A stretch of DNA of 64,000 bases from Sphaerolaimus hirsutus. Lineage: Eukaryota; Nematoda; Chromadorea; Monhysterida; Sphaerolaimidae. The stretch covers positions 3,847,504 to 3,911,503 of the forward strand of contig OZ038460.1 of NCBI GenBank assembly GCA_964036195.1. The letters run 5' to 3'. Of the stretch, positions 38,074-48,362 are shown in pieces; positions within the stretch are counted from its first letter, which is position 1; each line of letters opens with the position of its first letter. The translations under genes and the position numbers were made by a program. A model generated the notes under the pieces. The model did no database searches and had not been told where the DNA came from. It worked only from the letters and a program-made list of their open reading frames with translations.

Positions 38074-38189
38074 TATTAATTTAGCTCCCATCAATCGACC
38101 CCGGGCCTCCTGTTCGCCCGGCTGTGTGGAAAAATTCCGCCGCGTTTTCATGCCGCGGGACTTTAGCGGCACACGTCGCTCCCGCCCGG

Positions 38190-38795
38190 CCGGCCGCTTA
38201 TCAGCCACTGGGGCTGCGCGGCCAGCTTCGATCAGCCACTGGGGCTGATCGAAATCGTTTTTCGTGTCGCTTTGCCACTGGGGCTAGCGACGTAGCGGCG
38301 ACGCTTTGCGCCGCTTTTCGATCCGATCAGCCACTGGGGCAATTCAACGATTTTCGCGTCACTGTGCCACTGGGGCCAGCGACAGTCCAGCGAGGCGCCG
38401 CGCCACGCGACGACTTGCTTTGATTAGCCACTGGGGCTGATCAAAATCGTTTTTTGGGTCGCTTTGCTACTGGGGCTAGCGACATAGCGGTGCAGCTTCG
38501 CGCCGCTTTATCAACTCGATCAGCCATTGGGGCTGATCGAACCCAACTGGCTGTGTGGTTTTGCTGTTGCTGTGCCACTGGGGCCAGCGACTGTCCGGCT
38601 TGGTGCCGCGCCACACGTTTACCCAATCAGCCACTGGGGCTGACTGGGAACCGTCCGCTTTCCGCTGAGCCACTGGGGCCAGTGGATTTGGCTGCTGGGG
38701 TTGTGCAGACTTTTTCCTGCTGCGTGACGCAGTCACTGTGAGGTGCTGCACCCACAGGCGGTCGCAAGGCGCCACTGGGGCGCCATTTGTGCAGG
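38190..38795 (+). promoter_or_regulatory. Array of about twelve hairpins with invariant loop in the retrotransposon leader
   Basis: The motif GCCACTGGGGC (or one-base variants) recurs about every 50 bases at roughly 38203, 38235, 38273, 38331, 38367, 38426, 38465, 38521, 38573, 38629, 38669 and 38770. Each copy is the tip of a stem: GCC pairs with GGC around the loop ACTGG, and the flanks pair too. Examples are TCGATCAGCC with GGCTGATCGA, GTTGCTG with CAGCGAC, CCGCTG with CAGTGG, and GGCGCC with GGCGCC. Stem sequences differ between units while pairing is kept, including G-U pairs. It lies between the PBS and the Gag start, where packaging signals usually lie, so a role in binding the element's own Gag is likely but inferred. 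Confidence 0.8.
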
Positions 38796-38939
38796 GTGCT
38801 GCGCGCTGTGGAATTTTGGCGCAGTGCCAATTGCTGCAAGTGCTTGCATTCACATTGATTCTCGATTTAGTGACTTCTCATATTTTCTGACATGTCGCAA
38901 TATACGCGAGCGGAACTGGAGCCGGTAGTTGAATCATAG

Positions 38940-41498
38940 ATGGACGAGCCCGTGGACCGGCCAAAATTGTTGCGCCTGCTAAATGTGCTACTGCAGTTTT
39001 GCGTTAACGACGGCGAGTGGCCCACGATTAGCGATCCGCCCCGCCTAGGAACTGGGCGATTGATCCAGCATGTGTGGAAGTGCATGGACCTGTATTTCAC
39101 AGATCCAGATACTGTTGTGGAATTGGTCCTCGACCTTGAAGATCAAGTACCGCCCAGAGGCATTGGGAACGACCCCACGCCGCCTCAAGGCGTTGCGGTC
39201 TCCCAACCACCTGTGGCGCTGACTGTGGACAACCTTTTGCCTGTTCTCCAGCAACTGCTATCTAGCAATCCGGCGTTTGTCCAACAATTTACTTCATCGT
39301 CAGTGCAGGCGCACACGGCACCGGTGCAAAACGTGCCCATGGGGACGCAATCGATACCGGCGCCTGTCACAATCAATTGCTGTCCATCAAGGACCTCTTC
39401 CGCTTCTACGGACCAGTTGGTCGATTCAACTGAAGCTAGGCTGCAGGCCATTTCATCGTTACCTGGTGGTTTGATTGGTCAAATCGCTGCCTACATCGAC
39501 CAATATGTCATGGTACCGGCTGATGGTTTTCCATCCCTCGTGGATACGCTGGGGCAATTGTCGTCTCGCGATCACATGGGCGGTGGCCATGTGGCCAATG
39601 TAGCCAGCAAGCAAACACCGTTCAATGGGGATTCGAGCGCGCCGTCGGGGCCATTTAAATTTTGGCTTCACAATGTGGCGCTACAGGCTCTGAACGTCCC
39701 GCCAGCATACCAACACTTGTTTTGGACTAATGTGTTCCAACAGTGCCTGAAAGGTAGTGCCCAGGATCACTATGCATCTATCCGCCTGGACAAGCGTAAT
39801 TCAATTCTCTACGTTCTGGACAAGTTGGCGCGTGTGCATCGTCTCGACCGCAAGGCGCATTCGGTAGCCGAGTGGTATAGAATTTCTGCTAAATCCTCTG
39901 ATACGGTGTCTTCCCTGTACCGCAAGCTGTGCAGCTCATTCCACTATATCAGCGAGCAAATCGACGATTCACAACGCGAGAAAATGATCGGGGATAAATT
40001 ATTCCTCGAAGTCGAAGACATGGTGCCAACAATGTGTTGGTATCGGTGGCGTGACAAATGGCGGGATGGTGAGATCGAGTTAGCCGACGCTGTTAGTCGC
40101 CTCGATATTGCCCACGAGGAAAACTTGCATCGCCATGTTGAACAGAATAAAAATCGCAATACTAATTGGAAGCCAAAGTCGTCAACGGGCAGAAATGCTG
40201 GCTGGGGCAATATTCCGTCAGCTGAAGCTGCGTCCCAAAGCGCCCCAGGCCGATCTGATGGCCAGAAAAGTGGTTGGGATAGGCAGTCTAAATTTGACCC
40301 AACAACACATCAGGGTCCATGGTGCACCTACTTTTTGCATCGGGCACCCATGCCGCACGAGCCGGCAAAATGTTATTTGAATCCGGCGTCACCTGCCTAC
40401 CAACTGGATCGGGCTGAACGGGCCCGAGAATTTTTGGAAAAGGCTGGCAAAACCAAGCACGACGCTCGGGAAAGGATGCGCACTGAGTGTAAAAATCTCA
40501 ACCTGAAATTTGATGAGCAAATTAACAGCGCTTCGGAATCAGATAATGAATCTGCTAATAATCCTGCTACAAAATTGACTAAAAATGTGTCTAATCCATC
40601 ATCTGATCCCGAGCCCGAGCCCGATTTTGAAACGTGGTTCCCTAGCGGCTATGCAGCTCACAAGCAGATGGGTTGCGCCATGAACCCACCAAGCATGCGA
40701 CACGTCTGCTGTGATTGCCCGCTGGCCAAAGTGGATTTCATGGGCTGCACGCTCACAGGCACACTCGATAGTGGCTGTGAGGAGGGGATCATCATCGAGG
40801 AGCATCTGCTCGAGGATGTATGGAAACGCGCACAGTGCAATGCCAGCACAGAAAAGGCGAAGTACCGGCCATACCCTGATTCAGGTTTGGGGACTGCTGG
40901 CGAGCCAATTCCGGGGCATCACCTGGCATTCTACAAAATGCATTTGCTGCATACCACACCCGGTGGACAACAGCAATCGGCAGACATCTGGGCTGTGGTT
41001 AAACGGAAACCACACTTCCCGCGCACATCGAGCCCGCTTTTATTTGGCCACGAGGCACTCTATGGCACACTCAAAATGAATCGCACCGCCATTTCTGAGC
41101 ATCAGCGACTTGAGGCCAATTTTGTGCCCAAAGCCATGGGCAAATCGATTCGCACCTGCCAGTCCCCAACTAAAGGGGAAATGCTAACACCATCGGTGGT
41201 CACTAAGCTACCACACGATTTAGCGCCAACTGTGGGCCATCCAAAATCACACTTATTGAAGCCCGTTACACTACCGCGCGCCAACTGCACCAAGGTCTAC
41301 GGCAGACCCCCACGGAAAAAGTCTGACACCAGATATTTTTACAACTCTGCCAAATACATGCCACCACATGCCGAGTTCATGTCAGTGGACGTTGCAAAAT
41401 TCGATGGCCGACCGGTGGCCAACTATCAGGGCGAGCCAAGCATGCGTCTCAAGCACAAAGCCAGGCTCAGTTCCAGCGCCCGATGGAATCCAGGCTGA
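38940..41498 (+). CDS. Gag-protease polyprotein of the LTR retrotransposon, 852 aa
   Basis: One uninterrupted frame from ATG 38940 to TGA. Residues about 200-400 are Gag/capsid-like: mostly helical, with an F-W-L-H-N-V-A-L-Q-A-L region, Q-H-L-F-W and a C-L-K-G-S-A-Q-D-H-Y block. Basic Asn/Lys/Gln-rich sequence and a C-x4-H...C cluster near residue 460 may bind RNA; no standard CCHC knuckle is visible. Residues about 595-720 contain the aspartic protease signature L-D-S-G with Asp610, and a later L-L-F-G-H-E-A-L block. The last 130 residues are basic and unassigned. The absence of RT and integrase is not due to a frameshift: no such motifs occur in any frame before the right LTR. Confidence 0.88.
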   Translation: MDEPVDRPKLLRLLNVLLQFCVNDGEWPTISDPPRLGTGRLIQHVWKCMDLYFTDPDTVVELVLDLEDQVPPRGIGNDPTPPQGVAVSQPPVALTVDNLLPVLQQLLSSNPAFVQQFTSSSVQAHTAPVQNVPMGTQSIPAPVTINCCPSRTSSASTDQLVDSTEARLQAISSLPGGLIGQIAAYIDQYVMVPADGFPSLVDTLGQLSSRDHMGGGHVANVASKQTPFNGDSSAPSGPFKFWLHNVALQALNVPPAYQHLFWTNVFQQCLKGSAQDHYASIRLDKRNSILYVLDKLARVHRLDRKAHSVAEWYRISAKSSDTVSSLYRKLCSSFHYISEQIDDSQREKMIGDKLFLEVEDMVPTMCWYRWRDKWRDGEIELADAVSRLDIAHEENLHRHVEQNKNRNTNWKPKSSTGRNAGWGNIPSAEAASQSAPGRSDGQKSGWDRQSKFDPTTHQGPWCTYFLHRAPMPHEPAKCYLNPASPAYQLDRAERAREFLEKAGKTKHDARERMRTECKNLNLKFDEQINSASESDNESANNPATKLTKNVSNPSSDPEPEPDFETWFPSGYAAHKQMGCAMNPPSMRHVCCDCPLAKVDFMGCTLTGTLDSGCEEGIIIEEHLLEDVWKRAQCNASTEKAKYRPYPDSGLGTAGEPIPGHHLAFYKMHLLHTTPGGQQQSADIWAVVKRKPHFPRTSSPLLFGHEALYGTLKMNRTAISEHQRLEANFVPKAMGKSIRTCQSPTKGEMLTPSVVTKLPHDLAPTVGHPKSHLLKPVTLPRANCTKVYGRPPRKKSDTRYFYNSAKYMPPHAEFMSVDVAKFDGRPVANYQGEPSMRLKHKARLSSSARWNPG

Positions 41499-41760
41499 GC
41501 AGTGCTAGCATGATTTTAGGGCATAGATTTGTGCGCTGTGAAAATGCACCCGTCAAATTGTTTTTATAATTATACTGCAATCTGATCCATTTGTGATTCT
41601 GGATATGTCTTTTTAGTTACCGGTCATATTATATTTGGGTAACTTGGAAATTCCACTTAGTTCAATGTGGTTGCAAGTTTTTGTAGCTTTTATGTAAGCT
41701 TTTATCTGACTTCCAGTTCCACTAGTTTTTTTCCAGTTGTAGGTAGTGTAACTGTTGTCA

Positions 41761-41769
41761 TGGGAGGGG
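41761..41769 (+). other. Polypurine tract of the LTR retrotransposon
   Basis: TGGGAGGGG ends one base before the right LTR, where plus-strand DNA priming is expected. Confidence 0.6.
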
Positions 41770-41770
41770 C

Positions 41771-42390
41771 TGTTATGCCACCATTTTGTAGGCATTTATT
41801 TTCCCTATATTTCAATTCATTTTCTTATGGTAGGTTTGAATTTTCCAACTGCGACAAGTTTTGTATTGCGCCATCACTTAGGTATTCCCCCACGCAGCGC
41901 TGTTGCATTTTCATGCCACTATGTATTTATGTATGCGCTGTGTACTCATGTGCCGCGGAACCGTTCGCGTGTGGTGATTTTTAGGTGTTCTGTTTTCATG
42001 TCTATGTATTGCGAGTATGCATTATGTACTCCTGTGGTGTCGACAAGACATTCTGTCGCCACCGTTTTTTCATGTGTTGCATTAGGTGCCCCCCCCATCC
42101 TGTTTGTGTCCAGCCGATATTTTGAATCGGCTGGCAGTCAATGTTTTCGCTATTTCCGCATGAATATTTTCTCTATTTTTCCTGACCTATTTATGATTGA
42201 TTTCCCCCCAATTTCTACCTAATTATTGGACCGATTTTGCTTAAATGAAGCACCTGAAATTGAAATTGGGCCTTGGAATTTATTTGCGGCACTTGCCCAA
42301 ACACAATTAAGTGTAGTTCGGCTGCCGCTCATCAATCAACAACCCCCCATCAAGCAAAACTTCAATGACCGCAATTTCGCGGTCATTACA
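41771..42390 (+). repeat. Right LTR, 620 bp
   Basis: Same length as the left LTR, with one substitution noticed over 620 bases. This implies a recent insertion. Confidence 0.93.
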
Positions 42391-42512
42391 ACGGGAGTTT
42401 GATTATCATCCAGCCACACAAATTAAGTAAACTCTCCCCACATGCATGGGGCAAACATGGCACTATCCATCACAGCGATATGCGGCATAGCTTTGCATTG
42501 AACAACTGCACT

Positions 42513-42745
42513 GGTGCCAGTTCCGCAAATTGAAAAGTGAGAAGTAAAATGGCAAACGCGAAGTAAAATGGAAAAAGTGAAGTTTAATGGCAAGTATATT
42601 GGCAAAAGTGAAGTAAAAAAATTAAAAATAAAGTAATTTCTCTTCAGTTTTGCCATTTTACTAACCAATTCACTTCGCTTTTGCCATTTCACTTCGCATT
42701 TGCCATTTTACTCCTCACTTCTCCAGTTGCGTAACTGGCTCCTAG
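42513..42745. mobile_element. Complete GTGCCAG-ended fold-back element (family B)
   Basis: The left end is GGTGCCAGTTCCGCAAATTG and the right end CAGTTGCGTAACTGGCTCCTAG. The arms iterate GAAGTAAAATGGCAAA and its complement. It starts with GT and ends with AG on the plus strand. Its ends are shared with family A, the interior words are not. Confidence 0.75.
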
Positions 42746-42902
42746 GCGCGGATGGTTGACTGACATGTAAATATTTATACTGGTATTCAAACAGTTATTG
42801 ATGACGTGCACGTTTCAGTTTGAACGTTGGTGTAGATTAGAATTGTTCTCGTAATCAAATATTTAGTGTTAGGGGCTTTGCCGTCGCAGCAGGCAGTGCA
42901 CT

Positions 42903-43288
42903 ATTCCGCATGTAAACCCATCCCGCATGTTGACCCGGAACACATTTAATTATACCTAGCATGTTGAAAATAGGTAATAAAACACATGACCTAGTTATTA
43001 TGAAGGTGAAAATCTATAAGAAGTATGAAAATTAGGAAATTTTGGTGAAAATTAGGGTAAAATTAGCTCAACAGCGCTCCAGATAGCTAGATAGCTAGGC
43101 AATTTGCGGGTGGGGGGGTGGGGGGGGGGGGTGGACAGGGGAATGTAGCCAAAAAAATTTGCGCCAGGGATTGATCGATTGATGGGCGATTTGGGGTGGT
43201 GTTACCCACCCCCCTTTCTTACCCCTGCAGGCATAATGTGTCTATAATGGGTCTACATGCGGAATGGGCTTTGATGCGGAATGGGCCC
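42903..43288. mobile_element. Inverted-repeat element, CCCATTCCGCATG words
   Basis: TTCCGCATGTAAACCCATCC at the left and GCGGAATGGGC words at the right are inverted. The organisation matches 47966-48362, where the same positions read TCCCACATC. The middle includes a G-rich run (43111-43133). No gene. Confidence 0.5.
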
Positions 43289-43334
43289 TAGCCGTCGCAG
43301 CATGCCAGCCCCTTATAGTGTCTAGGGCTCTGCC

Positions 43335-43405
43335 GTCACTGTGGTCTAGCGCTTAGGGTGCTCGTGTTCAATAAGAGAGTTGCGGGTTCCATTCCCGCCT
43401 GTGGC
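43335..43405 (+). tRNA. tRNA-like sequence, anticodon UCA (probably pseudogene or SINE head)
   Basis: 71 bases fold as a cloverleaf: acceptor GTCACTG with CTGTGGC (6 of 7 pairs), A-box-like TGGTCTAGC, anticodon stem CTCGT/AAGAG with loop GTTCAAT (anticodon TCA at 43368-43370), and a perfect T stem GCGGG/CCCGC with loop TTCCATT instead of TTCGANN. The D stem rests on wobble pairs. It is too short for selenocysteine tRNA. A UCA anticodon would read UGA, yet the genes here end in TGA, so a functional suppressor is unlikely. No T-run terminator follows directly. Confidence 0.35.
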
Positions 43406-43431
43406 TGGTGCAATTTTGCACTCTTTCGATA

Positions 43432-43859
43432 TACCGTATTTCCTCGAAATACCCTCCCTCGAATAACCCCCCCTCAAAATGGACACTATGAACTTATAAA
43501 CCCCCCCCCCTCGAAATACCCCCCCCCAATTGAGTGTATAGAGAGCGTAACGCGGTTTGTGATCAGGGAAACGCAGAAAACACGTTAAAAACGATGACTG
43601 TGTTATGTTAGAATAGGGTTTATACCGTCTATTAACTTATATAAGTCTATAGAGTCTTATAAATGGCGGTTTTTGTTGCATTTATTGACATCTGTGTACG
43701 TTACAAACGACAATTTCGTACTGGGATTTTGAAAAATTTCTGGCGAAATAATAACCCCCCCCCCTCGAAATACCCCCCCCCCCTCGTTTAACCCCACCCC
43801 CTAAAAAATCTCACTCTGAAAAAATCAACCCCCTGGGGGTATTTCGAGGAAATACGGTA
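43432..43859. mobile_element. TACCGTATTT-ended MITE (family F)
   Basis: It runs from TACCGTATTTCCTCGAAA to TTTCGAGGAAATACGGTA with C-run-rich interior words. It is the first member of a tandem duplication. Confidence 0.75.
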
Positions 43860-44618
43860 GTATCTTGAGGAGTGAGCGCTGAGTGAAATAAATTAAGCTC
43901 CAACGTTCAAAAATAATTGTTTTCTCATTTTTAGCCGTAACCCATACAAATTGCGACCGTATTTTCTTACATATGATAATATTTGTGGTTAGCGTATGAT
44001 ATGCAAATTTAACGTGACATACCGACCGTATTTCCTCGAAATACCCTCCCTCGAATAACCCCCCCTCAAAATGGACACTATGAACTTATAAACCCCCCCC
44101 CCCTCGAAATACCCCCCCCCCCCCAATTGAGTGTATAGAGAGCGTAACGCGGTTTGTGATCAGGGAAACGCAGAAAACACGTTAAAAACGATGACTGTGT
44201 TATGTTAGAATAGGGTTTATACCGTCTATTAACTTATATAAGTCTATAGAGTCTTATAAATGGCGGTTTTTGTTGCATTTATTGACATCTGTGTACGTTA
44301 CAAACGACAATTTCGTACTGGGATTTTGAAAAATTTCTGGCGAAATAATAACCCCCCCTCGAAATACCCCCCCCCCCTCGTTTAACCCCACCCCCTAAAA
44401 AATCTCACTCTGAAAAAATTAACCCCCTGGGGGTATTTCGAGGAAATACGGTAGTATCTTGAGGAGTGAGCGCTGAGTGAAATAAATTAAGCTCCAACGT
44501 TCAAAAATAATTGTTTTCTCATTTTTAGCCGTAACCCATACAAATTGCGACCGTATTTTCTTACATATGATAATATTTGTGGTTAGCGTATGATATGCAA
44601 ATTTAACGTGACATACCG
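43433..44618. repeat. Tandem duplication, about 592-594 bp units, nearly identical
   Basis: Units 43433-44024 and 44025-44618 each contain a family F MITE plus about 165 bp of flanking DNA. They differ mainly in the length of C runs. A third left end begins at 44619. The high identity marks a recent event or an assembly duplication. Confidence 0.85.
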
Positions 44619-44782
44619 ACCGTATTTCCTCGAAATAAACCCCAGGAGGTCTACTATTTGGCCAGCATATTTTGACAGGGGGTATATTTCGATGGGGGTT
44701 TGTTTGTTACTCAGCTCGCTTAGACCTGTGCGTATTTCGCGGCGAGGGAAATTTAAGGGGGATAATTCGAGGAAATATGGTA
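44619..44782. mobile_element. Short family F MITE
   Basis: It starts ACCGTATTTCCTCGAAA and ends TTCGAGGAAATATGGTA. The interior words have drifted. Confidence 0.6.
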
Positions 44783-44922
44783 GTTCAATAAGAGGACGAA
44801 AAAACTTGGGCAAGGCGTCATCTTTTAAAAATTACCTAAAATCGTGCAATAACCTTAGATGACAAAATTTTAACCATAAATATTATACTCAATATAAATT
44901 ACAGAGAGTATCTGTTTACGTC

Positions 44923-46104
44923 TAACGATGGCAAAAAAAGATTCGAAAATTCGAAAACATTTTCGAATTTTCGAATTTTTTTGGAATTTTCGAATTTTTA
45001 TTTCACCCCTAGAAAAAACACTTAAAAATCGATTTATTTTTGAAAAAATTCGAAAATTCAAAAATTCGAAAATAGTTTTCGAATTTTTCAGGGAATTCAA
45101 TGCAAAAATACACTCTGAAGTTCAACGTGTGAAATAAATCGACAATTGATACGCGGCGCGTATGAAAAAGGGAAACGTTAAGCGGCGTTTACACTGACGC
45201 TGACAAAAAATTTCTGGCTTTCATGTCATGAAAATTGAATATTTGTTGTGTCTGACATGTGTTTTTGGAAGGCATTCAGCCCCAGGGAACATGATGCCGC
45301 ATTGTGCCTCACACACTAGTTTTCACCATGACTTCAGTGAAAACTAGTCATGTAAAGGCGCCATGGCGCTGGCGCCTGGCACTACTGCCAAAGCAAAAAG
45401 CGCCATGACACTTCTGGCACTTGGCACCATTTTGCTCCGGCGCCATTGGCGATTGGCGCTAGGGGTCAGAAAAGCGCCATAGCGCTTGGCGCCAAAGTTC
45501 TGGTGCTTTTCACATCACTAGTGAAAACAGAAAATTTTTCAAATGTAAATTAATCATCACAGTGGGATCATTCAATTTAATTTTAATTAATGAAAGTTTA
45601 AATTAAAAAATTTGAAAACAAAAACACATTTAGCATACAATAACATACAGTAACCTTAATGTCGCCATGACGTCATTTCAGTTTTCACCCATGTCACCAT
45701 GAAAACTAGTGTGTGTAGGCCAATGTGCAAACACGCAATGCAGTACACAGGCCCCATAACTCCTTCCTTCCACCCATAATACCTTCCTTCCACCATTTTT
45801 AATGCTTATTTATGGTGAAAATAAGGTTAAAAAGTTATCAAAACATTAACACAGTCCAACTTCTGTGTTTTAAGCTTCGGATTCAATATTCTTCAAAAAA
45901 AATTCGAAAATTATTTTAAAAAAATTCAAAAAATAGCCAAAAAATTCGAAAATTGCCAAAAAAGATTCGAAAATTCGAAATTCGAAAATTAAATTCGAAA
46001 TTCGAAAATTATTTTGGAGAAAAATTCGAAAATTCGAAAATTCATTTCAGAAAAAAAACACTTAAAAATTTAAATACTTTTTTTCCGACTGTTTGCCATC
46101 GTTA
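44923..46104. mobile_element. hAT-like element, AACGATGGC ends, 8-bp duplication TTTACGTC, with nested insertions
   Basis: It begins TAACGATGGCAAA and ends TTTGCCATCGTTA. TTTACGTC flanks it exactly (44915-44922, 46105-46112). The outer parts iterate ATTCGAAAATTCG. The middle (about 45180-45725) is another unit with GGCGTTTACAC and GTGTGTAGGCC edges, and within it sits the family E copy at 45345-45520. Confidence 0.8.
45345..45520. mobile_element. Family E hAT-like MITE, 8-bp duplication GTGAAAAC
   Basis: It runs from TAGTCATGTAAAGGCGCC to GTGCTTTTCACATCACTA with exact GTGAAAAC flanks (45337-45344, 45521-45528). The interior is GCGCC words. Confidence 0.85.
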
Positions 46105-46112
46105 TTTACGTC

Positions 46113-46705
46113 TCAAAATTGTACGAACCCTGCGAAGCGGAAAAATAGGTAGGCACTAAATGGTATGCTGTGCTTGGTGATGCACATAATATTGATATAC
46201 TCGGCGGACTGCAAGGTATATGCAGAATCTTACCATAATTTGATGAAAAAATCTCGTGATAAATTTCGCAATGAATTTTTCTATAGTATAAACTAAATAT
46301 TATGATGGAAAACATTGTATAATTTTTGGTTGATTATTCAGATGGGTTATGCTAGTTTCCATACTAAGTGATGTCCACTGAGTGTACCTTATATCTTTTC
46401 ACTACAAATGAGTATTAGCTACCTATATAACTAATAAAAGCAATAGTGTCGAGCACTTGAGAGCGGCGGGTAACGATGACAAACGGAAGTAGAAATTACT
46501 GCCCGCTGCAAATCCGTGAAGCTGTTGCAGAACAGTAGGAAGTTTCAAGACCGTCCAAATGCATTCAAAATGTCAGAATCCAGTCCAGTGTTTATACCTA
46601 CGTTAGAAAAAAAATCGAAAATTACAAATGAAATTCGAAAACTCGTAGAAAAAACACATAAAAATTTAAAACAATATTTTCATACAAATTGCCATCGCCA
46701 GTGGC
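46113..46705. other. No gene; one AACGATGAC-ended fragment
   Basis: TAACGATGACAAACGG at 46471 and AATTGCCATCG at 46688 look like the two ends of another hAT-like MITE, without a matching duplication. The rest is AT-rich. Confidence 0.35.
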
Positions 46706-47863
46706 CAACGATGGAAAAAACACAGAAATTGAACACAGAAACTCATTGAGTTTCTGTGTTTTTGTTTTACCCAGAAACACGGAAACTCATAAATTTTGAA
46801 AAACTCAAAACTCAAATGAGTTTTTTTTTGGAGAACACAGAAACACAGAAACACGGAAACACAGAAAAGTTTTTTGAGTTTTTGTGTTTTTTTCAGCGAA
46901 GTGGTTGAATGCACATTAATTCAATTAAACAAAACATAATAAGATAAGCATCTATAGTATGTAAATATGTACATAATGTATTCATATTTTATAATGGTAC
47001 AAAAAAAGAAATTTAAGATGGCATGCACATCTCATGGTGGATTTGACAATTCAAGTTTCGACATTTAAGTATACCTTATTACCTTGAATAAACCCCCCCT
47101 TGAATTAACTCCCCTCAAAATGGACTGGTGAAATAATAAGCCCCCTCGAAATACCCCCCTCCGGGATGATGTACATCATGTATCCAATGTACATGATGTA
47201 TTTATTACTGCTAATTTGCATCGCAGCTACACAGACTGTACTAGGTTGTGTAGCTGACTACATGTTTATTTCAAATATATCCTGTTTGTATGCATTTATA
47301 ACCTGTTTTGGGTATGTAAATGTCTACTATTTTCTATGATCCTTACAAAACTTTCTGACAAAATAATAATGCCCATGGGGGTATTTTGAGGTAATATGGT
47401 AGTTGTAGTTCAAATCAATTCCGTAGTCTTCCATACAGTGCACATCCATTGTAGAATTTTGGAGTACTGCGTAAATTGTTGTTTCTGGGCATTTTGTTGC
47501 TGGTGTTGTGATGTTGATGTCCTCATTGTGGACATTTTTAAGGACTTTTTTAACACTTGAATGAATACACAAATGTTATGTGGGGTTAAAACATGTGCAA
47601 AACCAATATTTTATAAGAAAACCACTGTTTCCAGATCAAAATGCTGTAAATCAAAATTTTGGGGGGAAAACTCGAATTTTTAGTAAAAAAACTCAAGTTT
47701 TTTTGAAAAAACTCAAAGAACTCAAGTTTTTACAAAAAAACACAGAAATAAAAACAGAGTTACTCAAGTTTTTTTCAAGAAAAAAACTCAAAACACAGGT
47801 ATTCATTTTTGAAAAACTCAAAACACAGAAAGTGTTTTTTTTTGGAGAACTTACCCATCGTTG
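46706..47863. mobile_element. hAT-like element, CAACGATGG ends, 8-bp duplication CCAGTGGC
   Basis: It starts CAACGATGGAAAAAACACAG and ends TTACCCATCGTTG. CCAGTGGC flanks it exactly (46698-46705, 47864-47871). The ends iterate AACACAGAAACTCAAA and its complement, a different word from 44923-46104 although the termini are related. A family F copy lies inside (47072-47401). Confidence 0.8.
47072..47401. mobile_element. Family F MITE nested in the preceding element
   Basis: It begins TACCTTATTACCTTGAATAA and ends GAGGTAATATGGTA. It has GTACATCATGTATCCAATG palindromes like 16541-17356. Confidence 0.6.
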
Positions 47864-47965
47864 CCAGTGGCAGGTGGCAGAGAAGGAAATGTTTGAGCAT
47901 CTCAATTCTCAATCAATTCATGTTTACCGAATTACTGTATTAGCCAGTCGCGAAGGTGTCGACGG

Positions 47966-48362
47966 GTATGTGCCATCCCACATCTAAACCCATCCCACAT
48001 CCTGGCCCAGAAGTTGGATGCCTGTCATATTTGATGCATATGCATATTCCTTGCATTGTTGGTGGATAACGGATGCAAAAAAATGTTGATGATGAAAAAG
48101 TGCTACATTAAGAGCCACTTTCGATGACTCGGTGATTTCGCAGGTCAAAGTTGTACTCAATAACACTGACTGCACTCAATAGTTGTCAACTGTCATGTTT
48201 TAACACATGTGGTGTCAAATTGCCTTCAAACACTCTAACATGTTATATTAGATTACCTTGTGTCATCATGACTTTTTTTGAAATTCCCTAAATTAAAACA
48301 GTCTATTTGAGAGGCAAAGTAGATTTAGATGTGGGATGGGTTTAGATGTGGGATGAGCCTAC
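47966..48362. mobile_element. Inverted-repeat element, CATCCCACATCTAAACCC ends
   Basis: CATCCCACATCTAAACCC followed by CATCCCACATC at the left is inverted exactly at the right (48332-48357). The middle has no gene. Confidence 0.65.

Larger units (their letters stand above)
37435..42390 (+). mobile_element. Young LTR retrotransposon encoding Gag and protease only
   Basis: Two 620-bp LTRs (37435-38054 and 41771-42390) begin TGTTATGCC and end GTCATTACA (TG...CA). The only difference I saw is one G/A at 37830/42166. The 4-bp duplication ACGG (37431-37434, 42391-42394) marks the insertion. A primer-binding-site candidate directly follows the left LTR and a purine tract precedes the right one. The internal 3.7 kb has a hairpin-rich leader and one 852-codon frame with Gag-like and retropepsin regions; reverse transcriptase, RNase H and integrase are absent, so it must move with enzymes from another element. 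Confidence 0.93.

Noticed and set aside
38190..38795. CRISPR-like array
   Set aside because: The repeated motif is only 11-13 bases, the spacing varies, and the intervening sequences are stem arms paired to each other. The genome is eukaryotic.
43335..43405. Selenocysteine tRNA, suggested by the UCA anticodon
   Set aside because: It has 71 bases, a 7-bp acceptor and a normal short variable region; selenocysteine tRNA is about 90 bases with a longer acceptor stem.
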